Shown piece by piece: positions 13,001-26,300 of a stretch of 64,000 bases of DNA. Each line of letters begins with the position of its first letter. Position 1 is the stretch's first letter. A program made the position numbers and the translations under genes. This stretch comes from Antedon mediterranea (lineage: Eukaryota > Echinodermata > Crinoidea > Comatulida > Antedonidae), in contig NC_092673.1 of assembly GCF_964355755.1 (NCBI RefSeq), forward strand, positions 28,153,001-28,217,000, in the 5' to 3' direction. The notes beneath the pieces were generated by a model. It was not told the DNA's origin. It saw only the letters and a list, made by a program, of their open reading frames with translations, and did not search any database.

Positions 13001-14215
13001 AATTATGCTATAGTAACTAGCTTTATCGGAAATTAAAAAGGTCGAAATTTTGCTATTTTCTGAAAAAATCTCTGTACTATAGTACAGGGAAATTTTCGAA
13101 AAATGGCCATTTTCGACCCTTTTATTTTTTGATATAAATAGTTACTATAGCATAATAAACATGCGCAGAGTCTAATATTAGGTTCTGCGCATGTCTATTA
13201 TGCTATAGTAACCAGTTTTATCTATTTTATGACATAAGGGGTTACTATATCCAAATAAATATGCGCAGAGTCGAATATTGGGGTCTGCGCATGTCAATTA
13301 TGGGTTGGTAACCAGTTTTATCTATTTTTTGACATAAGCGGTTACTATATCAAAATAAATATGCGCAGAGTCGAATATTGGAGTCTGCGCATGTCAATTA
13401 TGCTATAGTAACTAGTTTTATCGGAAAATAAAAAGGTCGAAATTTTGCTATTTTTTGAAAAAATCTCTGTACTATAGTACAGGGAAATTTTCGAAAAATA
13501 GCCATTTTTTGACCCTTTTATTTTTTGATATAAATAGTTACTATAGCATAATAAACATGCGCAGAGTCTAATATTAGGTTCTGCGCATGTCTATTATGCT
13601 ATAGTAACCAGTTTTATCTATTTTTTGACATAAGGGGTTACTATATCCAAATAAATATGCGCTGAGTCGAATATTGGGGTCTGCGCATGTCAATTATGCT
13701 ATAGTAACTAGTTTTATCGGAAAATAAAAAGGTCGAAATTTTGCTATTTTTTGAAAAAATCTCTGTACTATAGTACTGTACAGGGAAATTTTTGAAAAAT
13801 AGCCATTTTTCGACCCTTTTATTTTTTGATATAAATAGTTACTATAGCATAATAAACATGTGCAGAGTCGAATATTATCTACTGCGCATGTCAATTATGC
13901 TATAGTAACCAGTTTTATCTATTTTTTGACATAAATGGTTACTATATGAAAATAAACATGCGCAGAGTCGAATATTGGGTTCTGCGCATGTCAATTATGC
14001 TATAGTAACTAGTTTTTTCGGAAAATAAAAAGGTCGAAATTTTGCCATTTTTTGAAAAAATCTCTGTACTATAGTACAGGGAAATTTTCGAAAAATGGCC
14101 ATTTTCGACCCTTTTATTTTTTGATATAAATAGTTACTATAGCATAATAAACATGCGCAGAGTCGAATATTACGTTCTGTGCATGTTAATTATGCTATAG
14201 TAATATTGGGTTATG

Positions 14216-14546
14216 AAAAAAATCCCTGTTGGCCTACTATAGTATAGGGATGTTTTCAAAAAATGGTTTTCTACATAACTTGTTAATAAGTCTAGATAAT
14301 AGTGACATTATCCCATCATAAATGCATAACTTAAAATACCTGAATAAAATATATTTAATTTAATTAAAAATTATTCCAAAATGTAATATTATTAAAAGGT
14401 TTGAAAGAGTGTGTTAATTGGTCCAAAGTGCAAGGAATTATGTATAATATTTATACATTTCTTATAAAGTAAATAGTTTTTTTATTTGTAAGGCAATAAT
14501 TGGGTTTAATAATTAAAAGAACTGTTTGTTTATCCTTATATTATAA
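14216..14546. other. AT-rich spacer
   Basis: After one last degenerate satellite fragment (to about 14265) there is only unremarkable AT-rich sequence. No gene was seen. Confidence 0.5.
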
Positions 14547-14999
14547 ACATATGTTTTAAAACCCAACACCACCATTCCAGCCGATTCAGCAGCAGCTGTC
14601 TCTAAATAGAATCTAACTGATTCAGCAGCAGCTGTCTCTAAATAGAATCTAACTGACTATTGCAAGTCATCTAGAAAGGAGTCTAGCTGTATTAAAGATG
14701 CAGCAAGTTTTATATCTGAAACATATGTTTTAAAACTCAACACCACCATTGCAGCCGATTCAGCAGCAGCTGTCACTAAATAGAATCTAACTGACTATTG
14801 CAAGTCATCTAGAAACGAGTCGAGCTGTATTAAAGATGCAGCAAGTTATATAACTGAAACATATGCTTTAAAACTTAACACCACCATAGCAGCCGATTCA
14901 GCAGCAGCAGTCACTAAATAGAATCTAATTGACTATTACAAGTCATCTAGAAACGAGTCTAGCTGCATTAAAGATGCAGCAAGTTATATATCTAAAATT
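14547..14999. repeat. Tandem repeat, ~145 bp unit, three copies
   Basis: Three copies start with AAACATATGTTTTAAAAC and run through CAGCCGATTCAGCAGCAGC, TAGAATCTAACTGACTATTG and AAAGATGCAGCAAG. The first copy has an extra internal duplication of about 42 bp. Stops occur in every frame, so it is not coding. Confidence 0.9.
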
Positions 15000-15313
15000 A
15001 ATTGTTTTATTTACTTCATAAGAAATTGGTTAAAGCTTCTTTAAATTCTAGCATTGAAAATTAAGTGTATCTTAATTTACTACATTTTACTGCTTACCTT
15101 AAATTGGAAATTATACAAGAAAAGCCCTTCGATGTGGACAACATGCAATTCTATTCTAAGTCATCACATAGGGGTTGCGAACACAAATGTGTTATGGCGC
15201 TCTGTTGCTGTCGCAACCCCTGGACCGCTTGTTGTCGAATAAAAAATAGCAAATACATTTAATACAGATTATTTCAATCCTTATGTACTACTTTATGTCA
15301 AGTTTGATATGTT

Positions 15314-18300
15314 CTATACAGCAATGGTTTTCATTTTTGATGGTTCATTGAAAACTCGTGCACACTCGGAATTCTCATCTGATTTTCCGCAACATGACCA
15401 GTGCGGTTTACCCGGATGACCTTCATGTCCATGCCCACAACCTTTGAACCCACCTGAAAAGGTCAAAACAAATTATTTAAATTAAAAATACAAAATACCA
15501 TGTATTAAACAAATATTTAAATTAAGTTAATCAACAAAAATTCTAAATAGAAATGTATTGATTTATGATCTTGACTGACTGATGATTGACTAATTAGTAT
15601 ATTGATTTTAATTGTAACAAAAAGCTTAAGAAAAAAATAACTTAAAAATATTATATTTTAAATAGAAATCAAGATATACTACTACTATTGTGACTAAGGT
15701 ATGTAAAGCTCTGTCTACACTATCAAACTTTATGTGACAAGAAAAATGTGATTTGCCCATATATGGACATGATAATGATGTCATATCACTACCATATTTG
15801 TGCACATGACACTTTTTTGGTCAAACTAGTTTGATAGTGTAGTTTAAAATCAATAATTACAAATATACATAATATATAATTAATAGGAAAAGAAATATTT
15901 TGGTTGTCTAATTAGAGTTTTGTCACAGTCAAAATGCCGAGCATGATTCACAAAGCTTTTTTTTTGTTGGGTAAGTTAAGTTTGGTAAAGGGCATGGATT
16001 AAGGCCATTAAGAAATAATCAAAACTAAATTGTTTGTTTGATCCAACAGAAGTACACTCTGCTAACATTAGAATAATTTGTAGCAGACTCTCTATTAAAA
16101 ATTGGCAAACCACTTTTAATGACCTACCTGGCATGGTCGCGCCACAGGCACAAGTCACATCCTTACGACCTTCACTTGAGCAGAAAGTACAACAGTGAAA
16201 TTTCCCAGAATGCTCTTTCCATGCACTTCGAACGTTTACCACAAAAGGGCTTCCCTACAATAGATCAAATATTTATCATTTAAAATCAGTGATATATATC
16301 GTAATAATAATAATACTAATTTATATAGCGCACATATCTACTAAAAGTGCTCAAGGCGCTAAAAGATCACCATTATTGCTTTGATGGTCCTCGTCGGTTG
16401 ATACTCCACTACAATCTTTCTAAATGTCTCTACTACAATCTTTCTAAATGTCTCTACTACAATCTTTCTAAATGTCTCTACTACAATCTTTCTAAATGAA
16501 AATATGTAGGAAATATAAATAAATATAGCAACATCCCTCCCTACCCATTCTGATTTCCATCCCTCTCTAATCACCTAAAACAAATAGTTTTTATTTTCTT
16601 CTTCGTTCAAAAGGTAGTTTTCTAAATTATCTAATTATTTGTTGACCTCACTTGAAATATCAGTTATATATACTTTTTGAATTCTTTTTTTTTTCTGGTG
16701 GAACTAGCCTTAAGCCCTTCTGGGCTTGTTTAAGTTTCTCCAGCATAAGTGCATTCAACTTTTAAAAAAAATCTCTCATGTTATTACATAATGATCTTAT
16801 GAAAATAAAATTGAATTGAATTGAAAAAAGATTGCTATATATGGCTCCTATAGTAGCAAACTTCACATTTTTTATTCAGTAATAACAAAGCAGTAAAATA
16901 GTTATTTTCATTGGTCAAAAAAAGAAAAAAAAAGTAAATTTACCTGAATATGTTGCGTATGAATAAAGACGCTAATGAAGTACTGTCCTGGTATGTCAGG
17001 CGTATAATATACTTTATGTGATCCGTCTTCCTCATCCTCAATATCAACAATAACATGCTCTCTAAAAACAAATAATGAATATTATAGTTAACTAAGTGTA
17101 TTTATTTTATTTTATTTATTTCACCTTATTTATAGAGGGTGACCCTAAACAGTGTATGCTGACAATCAAGGGGCCCTCATGATAAGTGTCTGTGTGTGAC
17201 AGTGGCTGTGTGAATAATATTACACCGGGGTAACCCCCTACTTGTCTCGTAAGATGTACTAGTGTACACTGGACCTATGTTTTATAGTCCTTATATCCAA
17301 GAAAAGAATGGAAAGGCACCACAGTTGTTTACCAAACATATGGTTATGAAAACAACATTTCTTGACAAGTTTTTTGGTATTCAGGCCTTTGACTGGACTA
17401 TGTTACACAACTTTTCTTAATTTTGTCATTTTTGGATGTGGTTTTGTAACAAGGTTTGAAGCCCAGGGGTGTATCAATATGGTACACATGAAATCAATAC
17501 CTAGAAAATAGTATCAGGCAATCTATTTGCAAAATAAAGTCAATTATTTCTCAGGCTGCTGAGTCAATTTAAATTTTCAACAAGAGGCAAAATTAACAAA
17601 AGGCTATTAGCTTACAAGATTAGGATCAGCTTTATGACATGGGGCTATTCATAGAAGCTACTCAAGCGAAACCTACAGTACATTTACAATTTAAACCTTT
17701 TATTCAAATTCTAAGGGTAGCTGTTTCGGAATTTCTTTGAAACTTCGGAACTATTTTGTACAGTTTTTCTCAACTGAAAAAGAATTTTCACTTGCTTAAT
17801 GTTAAAAGTAAGCTCTACATATTTTAATCTTGTTGAATTACTGTAAATATATTAGAAGAGAAAGTTGTTACCTTATCTTTTAAAGTGTCATAAAATATCT
17901 GTAGTTCCTATTCTATTTTTTATATGATATTTTTCTTTTCTCTTTGGTTGAATAAAATTAATGAAATGAAATTCAACATTCAATTTTTACAATTGGATAC
18001 TATAAATAACATGCCTATGTCCAATTTGTAACCATCATAAACATTTTTTTGTAGATAGCATTACTCAATGTTTCACCTTTCTCCCCAACACAAAATTCTA
18101 CATAGTTTTACCAATAATCTTACCCATTTCGTCTTCCTCTCTGAATGATTTCAATATTTATGTCTTCTGCCCCTTGGGGGCATTCCTTGCCCTCATTGTC
18201 TCGGACAACAACACAAAACTCAGCCTCTTCTGCTTCTCTAGCAACGTACAACCCTGAAGATTAACAAATAATAAGACAAATTAATATCTATAGATCTTAT

Positions 18301-19684
18301 AGAGTTCATTATGCTAAACTACCAACTTTTAAAAGAACTCTCCCAAAACCAGAAATCTTCTAACAATCTTAAAAAAACAATTTGGGAAAGCCTACGGTTT
18401 TAGGAAAGTTGACTGTACTCGAAAAAAGATGCACCTACCATCTCCACTTGCGCTACACTTCTGAGGGTCAATTATCTTTGACTTAATATCTCCAAAAACT
18501 TCTAAAGAATCTATTTCCCCCGCAGAAACATCTGGCAAAAACTTTAAAAAAGCATCAGCTCTCGGGGAAGAATGAATCTGGAGTCGACTGAAGTTTCCCA
18601 TTCGCTGCGTCAATAACGGTTTAAGCGATAAAAACTCATCATTATTTCCGTCAGTGAGAGCTCTCTTCGCAACGGCGCAGCTGTGTTGCACGTCCTCAAG
18701 TGTCTGTTTCATGTAGAATTGTTGCGCTTTCAAAGCTTGTTTTTTCTCTTCACAAACTTTGTCAACTTTTACAAACAGCTGTTCCTTGTGCTTTTGTAAT
18801 GCGGACATATAAGATTGCATATACAAATCGATCTCCTGCTTCACGGATTCCTTCTTATTTTCAATCTCTGCGTCAAGTTCGTTAATCTTCTTAAGCGTAC
18901 CCTGCAAAGTCAAAATATGTGGCTCGCTTTTAGAAATAAGTTTCAAAAGTAACGTCCTACTTTCATCTACAATGTCATCATTAAATTCTATCACATGATC
19001 ACGATGTTCCACGATGCAGCAATCACGGCAGATTGTTTTATCGCAAGTCTCGCAAAATAAACGTTGCTCTTCTCGTAGATGTGACTGACACTTGAGGGGG
19101 CTATACAGTCCATCAACACCTTCTTTGCGAACCTCTTCCAAGCTTATGACTTTATGAGACGCAGTTTTTCGTTGGCGATTATGAGCTTGCGAACAGAAAT
19201 TGCATAAATTGACAGTACATTCCATACACCTGGAAATGGCGTCCGATTCCTCACACAGATCACAATGAACGTTATTTTCATTTGGATTCAGAGCTTTTTG
19301 TAAGATTTCTTTTCGTATCATGAAATTTACCGGTAGTTCGTAAACACCACGCCTCGGTAGATCGACCTCGGATTCGCACGTTGGACACATCAACGTGACG
19401 ACAGTGTTGGATATACTTGACAGACTGTTCATTGAGATTGACAAATTTGGATTTCTATCGTCACTGCTGATGATGTACGGCTCAAACGAACGTATACACT
19501 CTGCGCAGAATGTATGAAGACAAGGAAGTAATCGTGGGTCATTATACCGCTTGTGACATGATTTGCAATCTAAGTCAATTAACTCAGTCCTACTGGAAAC
19601 ATTGTCAGCAGCAGCCGAAGATCCATTACAATTTCCAGAACACTGGTTCTCAATTTCACCTTCAACAATCATTTGTTCAGACAT
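15314..19684 (-). CDS. TRIM45: TRIM45-like RING E3 ubiquitin ligase
   Basis: Five exons, read 19684-18439, 18253-18124, 17061-16944, 16254-16128 and 15453-15314, give 586 residues in one frame; human TRIM45 is about 580. Order: RING (C40-x2-C43 to C60, C63 and CPTC); B-box 1 (HCDLCEESD); B-box 2 (CQSHLREEQRLFCETC); long coiled coil; a filamin/ABP280 repeat (about 410-505); and a cysteine/histidine-rich end with CCTFCSSEG, CACGATMPG and GHPGKPHWSCCGK. That tail with a filamin repeat is the TRIM45 signature. Vertebrate TRIM45 is a cytoplasmic/nuclear ubiquitin ligase reported to dampen MAPK and NF-kB signalling; conservation of that role is inference. The start MSEQMIVEG was preferred to an ATG 36 bases upstream, whose extra residues resemble no family member. 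Confidence 0.95.
15705..15845. mobile_element. MITE, TCTACACTATCAAAC family
   Basis: Full-length copy with terminal inverted repeats AAAGCTCTGTCTACACTATC / GATAGTGTAG in intron 4 of the TRIM45-like gene. The interior is near-palindromic (GTGCCC-type block, CATGATAATGATGTCATATC). Confidence 0.85.
16404..16498. repeat. 24 bp tandem repeat, four copies
   Basis: CTACTACAATCTTTCTAAATG and a short linker repeat four times almost without change, in an intron of the TRIM45-like gene. Confidence 0.9.
17115..17290 (-). mobile_element. SINE-like repeat fragment
   Basis: In minus orientation it contains AGTAGGGGGTTACCCCGGTG and CACACAGCCACT, also found in plus orientation at 39480-39560. It is the tail of the same dispersed element, in an intron of the TRIM45-like gene. 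Confidence 0.7.
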
Positions 19685-20965
19685 TTCCAACAAAATTAAA
19701 TTAAATATATTAACAAACAATTAAATGTAAATGAAAATATTCTATATTTATACCATTACTAGCTAGTCTAGGCCTATATTCTGCTGTCGTTGCTTACATG
19801 ACAGCCAACCTGAGTGGCCGACCTCGTCCCGCGGTAGGTAGTTCAAGAACAAAAGTTTTTAAGGCTAGATAATAATAAATAGAGGCCTATAGGCCTAGCT
19901 AGCCTAGCCAGCTTCTTAGCTAGACTTTTAATATCTCCAAAACCTGATGATGGATGTGTCGCAATCCTTCAGGTTTATATTTCATCACGTCTAAACAGAC
20001 TTCGGAATATTCGTCGTAGGTTGTTTGGTGAAATAAAACCCAAACTCTACAGTAAAAATTAATCTATCTTTTCTAGGCTAGGCCTCCGTTTTTGACAGCG
20101 AAGTTACTGAAAACTTTTCTTCCGTCTTTTCCGCTTGAGCAAACACAATGAGCCTAGAGAGGGCGCACTTCAATTTATTACCATCTTCACACAATTAACA
20201 AAGCAGTATGTATTGTTCATTGAAACAATATATCTGCTGGTTCCAAAATATTTCTGTTGAATTTATTTTTCACTAAGCTAACCCATACTTCCTTAACGTT
20301 TATTGATTCCACATAAAACTGAGAAATATCTCCCAATTTTGTTTCTAAAATATGTTGGATACAGTACTATATATGTAAAAAGTGATCACATAACTGTGAC
20401 GATTTTTTGAGAAATATGACGATTCTTGATCTTATAAATGTATTATACAACTGTATTGTGATGATGGAAAACTTGGGTGGGGGAGGTGAGGGTACTTGAA
20501 CGCTGTCGTGTTTCTTCAAACTAACAGATCCAATTGGTACATTTGTATAACCATGTAGCATCACATTTGATATGGTGTTTGGTTTTCTTTGAATTTGTTT
20601 ACCACTAAGATGCAACACAATATTGTAACGCAAATTGATTTGGCCAATCACAAGTGATGGATCATTCAAATTGTCGCTCGTGATTGGTCTACTTGCTTGC
20701 GTTGCATCCTAGTGGGAACCAAGCTTTAGAGTTTTAATGTCTAATACTTTAATAACTACTTTTACAAACATACGGAACAAACAATATATGTTTACATTTC
20801 TGCTTTATTTGTCAGATTGTGCAGTTCACACTTGTATTAAATTTAAAGATAGTTTTGTATGTATGTTATATTTAGTAAGGCTTCATTTTTAATTGCCTCA
20901 CATCGTGATCACATCAGTGTGTCTGTACCAAGTGGTGGTCCTTATTTATAGTTTATTTTGTTTGT
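19685..20965. other. Region between the TRIM45-like and RPS18 genes
   Basis: Contains the presumed 5' region of the TRIM45-like gene, several TAGGCCTAG-like tracts (19760-19920, 20082), a small MITE (20600-20716) and the 3' flank of RPS18. No other gene is supported. Confidence 0.5.
20600..20716. mobile_element. Small inverted-repeat element
   Basis: The ends ACCACTAAGATGCAAC and GTTGCATCCTAGTGG are inverted copies. An inner pair, GGCCAATCACAAG and CGTGATTGGTC, extends the foldback. About 117 bp, non-coding. Confidence 0.7.
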
Positions 20966-23011
<2,046 letters not shown>

Positions 23012-23339
23012 GGTCGATTTGGATTCACCACCACCGGAAAAGAACGTTTCCCAGAAGGCTCCATCACATTTTCCGAACTAATTTGAAAGAGCTTCATCCA
23101 TTGGCTAGCACAAAATATTCTAGTACGACAGAACAAATCAAAAGTGCTAACTTATACGTGGTCGGGACTACACATAAAATTCTTCCACATTTCACAATGC
23201 GTCAATGCTCGTTTGAAACGCGTTACACTTTTATTACTTCAACAAGGGCCAACATTAATACAATACAAGTTAAATTAGACTAGGCCTAGGCTAGGCCCTT
23301 ACTTTCTTTTTTGCTTTTTAGAGTGTTAAAATTAATAAA
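23012..23339. promoter_or_regulatory. Shared bidirectional promoter, RPS18 / VPS52
   Basis: Only 328 bp separate the two start codons. On the RPS18 side there is a 5'TOP tract (CTTTTCC, minus, 23042-23036). On the VPS52 side a splice-acceptor-like TTGCTTTTTAG lies just before its ATG, suggesting a 5' UTR intron or a short leader. Human RPS18 and VPS52 have the same head-to-head arrangement. Confidence 0.75.
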
Positions 23340-26300
23340 ATGACTGAGGCAGCGGACGAGGTAAATTATTAATATCCTTTTCAATTGCCATTTCTCAAAA
23401 TTACATTTTAAGAACACTACAATATAGTAAAACAGTGTGTTTAAAATAAGCTCTAGGTAGGCCTAGGCCTAGGCCCTAGATTTTTGTAAAATTCTCGATT
23501 TGGACGGGACGATGGACGAATGTTTGTAGGCGTGGTATAAGAGAAAGAATGGGTCGCCCATCACTAGTACTAACCTACTAGGCCTTGACTAAGTCCTACT
23601 TCAGTTCTCGGCTTAAATGCATGTGTGTGAAAATGTTTAGAATTTATTATTGCATATATATTAAGTTTAATATAAAAAATATTATTATTTTAATTATTTT
23701 AAAAATTCTCTTTGATAGGTAAATGATTTTTCTGATCTTGATCTTGGAGTTCTTGATTTGACATCCGAGGAGTTTGCTTTAGAAGAAGTTGACCTACATA
23801 TCCAGGAAAACCTTGGCGATGACCTTGTTAAACAGGCCCTACAAGAGGTAAAAAATAAAATCATTCATTTAAAAATGAGAGCTATTGTGGACATCTGTCC
23901 ACAGTACAACACATCATTTCATTTATTTGTTTCACAAAAACATCTGGGGCTTCTAAAGAGAGATGAAGCTCTATCTCGTATGCTCATGATCATGTGATCA
24001 ATTAGTTATATAAATCGAACAATAGACCATATTAAATTATCAATTAGTTATATCAATTGAAAAATAAATTATGATTGATTACTATAGACCAGATGAAATT
24101 ATCAATTAGTTATATAAATTGAACAATCAATTATGATTGGTTACTATAGACCAGATGAAATTATTTTTAAATTAACATATATAGTCATAATAGTGTTTTA
24201 ACTACTAGTTGATTTACATCCATGGCTTTTTATAAATAAAATCCTATTTCACATTTCTTTTTGTAAATAAAATAATTTTTTAGGGTGTTGACTTGCGACA
24301 ATATTCTAAACAGATAGAAGCAGAATTACAACAAGTGGAAAATGAATCCATTCAAGACTGTATCCTTCAATTATTTTAAAGACCCCTTCCCTGCAATTTT
24401 GGACGTTTTTTGGAAAATAATACATATATATCACTTTAAAAACATTAAACCATGTCATTCCTTGTCTTAAATGTACGTTTTATGGTAAATTATGATAAAA
24501 AGTGAAAAACAATGCACTACCTAAGTAGCTCGCGGCGATCGACCTCTTGTGGACGGTCTTAGGCCTAGCCTAGCTAGGCTTAGTTTTGTAGGCCTAGCTG
24601 GTAAACATCGGTAACGTACGAACATCGTACGCTAGCTATATACCTAGCCTGATGTTGTATAGTTGCTGCATTAATTGTCTTTCTATTTTTGCCAGACTCC
24701 GTTGATACAAATTGGGGAAAACCCGGTATTTTCGCTGAAAAGTTAGGAGTCTTCCATTTGTTTTGGCCTCACGATCGATCGAAAAGTGGGCGAATTACAG
24801 GTGAAAAACAAAAATATCAATCCGCGCGCAATGCATTTTGGGATTTATAGCGGGCCGCTATAATTATTAGAATCGACTTATTTTTCACATTTTTAACCGT
24901 TTAAAGACGAAAAAAGTTATCGCAATAGGACCATATAGTATTATTTTTACATTAAATATAGTTTGTGATCTTAAATTAGATCTAAAAAACGTAGGGAATG
25001 GGGCTTTAACAATATTTTACGAGGGTGGTCCATCGAGCCGAAGCTGATCATTAGGGACCCTCCAGAAAAATATAATATGATGAGACATAACAATAAAAAT
25101 AACATCCATAATGCATTAAAAATATATAATAATGAATAATTAGAAGTACATTTGATTTTATTTTTATTTTTTTCCTCAACATAACTATTTAACAGATATC
25201 AAAGAAAGTAAAAATATAGCAAGCCTACATAACCAGATAACAGCGTGTGACACTATTCTAGAGGTAGGTAAAGCCAGCTATAATGCTGCTTCTCATCCTA
25301 CCCTTGATTCTTGAAACTTAAACCATTACCATACCAGTACAAATGAGGTTATTCTGGTCCTCAAACTGAGAAAATTAGGCCTACATTTATAGTAAAACAG
25401 TGTGTTTAAATAAGCTAAACTTTAGGCCCTTGATTTTTGTGCACGGCAGCCAGCAGTGCAGTACCTACCAGCACACCGGGAGACGATCCCCCATTATGAG
25501 TACAGTACATTCAACTTTTTTTGCTATTGTTTAATTTAATTGTTTGAATTTCTTGACAGCGTATGGAGGATATGTTAAGTGGGTTTCAGTCAGCACTTGG
25601 TAGCATTAGTCTTGAAATACAAAATCTACAAGAACAGTCAATTGCAATGAACATAAAGCTACAAAACCGACAAGCTGTACGTGGAGAGCTAAGTCAGTTT
25701 GTGGATGAGATGGCGGTAACAGAATCTATGATACGGTACGGTCATCTATTCTGTGCTTGCCATTTGTAGGTTGGGTTTTCACAATTTCATCAGGAATACC
25801 TCTCCTTTAGAACTTGAATTATTGGTTATGATGCTTGGCTACCAAGTCCTGGTTTCAAGACCTGTTTGTGTTAGGATTTCTGATGACAATTTATAACTCC
25901 ACTCCCAAAGACTTTGTTTTTGTAGAGCATCTTTTTTATATGTTTGTCTTGTGAACAGGATTGCCACCTTTAAGAAGGATAGTGAATGAATTCACTTATG
26001 GTTATCTTTAGCAATTTGCCTAAATATAATAAAAACACACAAAAAATACCACAGTGGGTTATAATGCATACAATAGGTGGTTAACCCCCAGGGATCCGTG
26101 CATGCCAACCACCCACTTGAATTGATTGATATACATTTAAATTTGGTGTTTTTTTTTGTTCATGTAGTCATATCTTGGAAACACCAGTTACAGAAAGGAA
26201 GTTTCTTGAACAACTTCATGAACTGAATCACAAGATAAACTTTGTAAAGGAGCAATCTTTTAAGGACGCACTCGCATGTCGCGACGTGCAAGACGTACTT

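Larger units (their letters stand above)
5345..14215. repeat. Palindromic satellite array (~205 bp and ~290 bp units)
   Basis: A tandem array whose ~205 bp unit is itself an inverted repeat. One arm reads GAAAAATGGCCATTTTCGAC, then the AT block, ACTATAGCATAAT and CATGCGCAGA. The other arm is its near reverse complement, centred on GTCGAATATTGGG. A common longer unit adds an ~88 bp segment (AACCAGTTTTATCTA to GGGGTTACTATATC). The unit junction GTACTATAGTAC is also palindromic. Higher-order copies exist: about 6.7-8.74 kb matches 10.26-12.3 kb at an offset near 3560 bp, and 13.3-14.1 kb is closest to 7.6-8.4 kb. Short minus-strand reading frames here are by-products of the repeat. The array is interrupted at 9177-10062. 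Confidence 0.93.

Noticed and set aside
8002-13894. Recurring minus-strand 66-82 residue frames in the satellite
   Set aside because: They repeat with the satellite unit, run through palindromic non-coding DNA, and have no family similarity.
5345-14215. CRISPR-like array
   Set aside because: Repeats are contiguous palindromic monomers without unique spacers, in a eukaryotic genome.
14547-14999. Possible coding CAGCAGCAG (Ser/Ala/Gln) repeats
   Set aside because: Every frame has stops within each unit.
19685-19720. Upstream ATG extending the TRIM45-like protein by 12 residues
   Set aside because: The added MFVNIFNLILLE is unlike TRIM45 N-termini and the downstream MSEQ start fits better.
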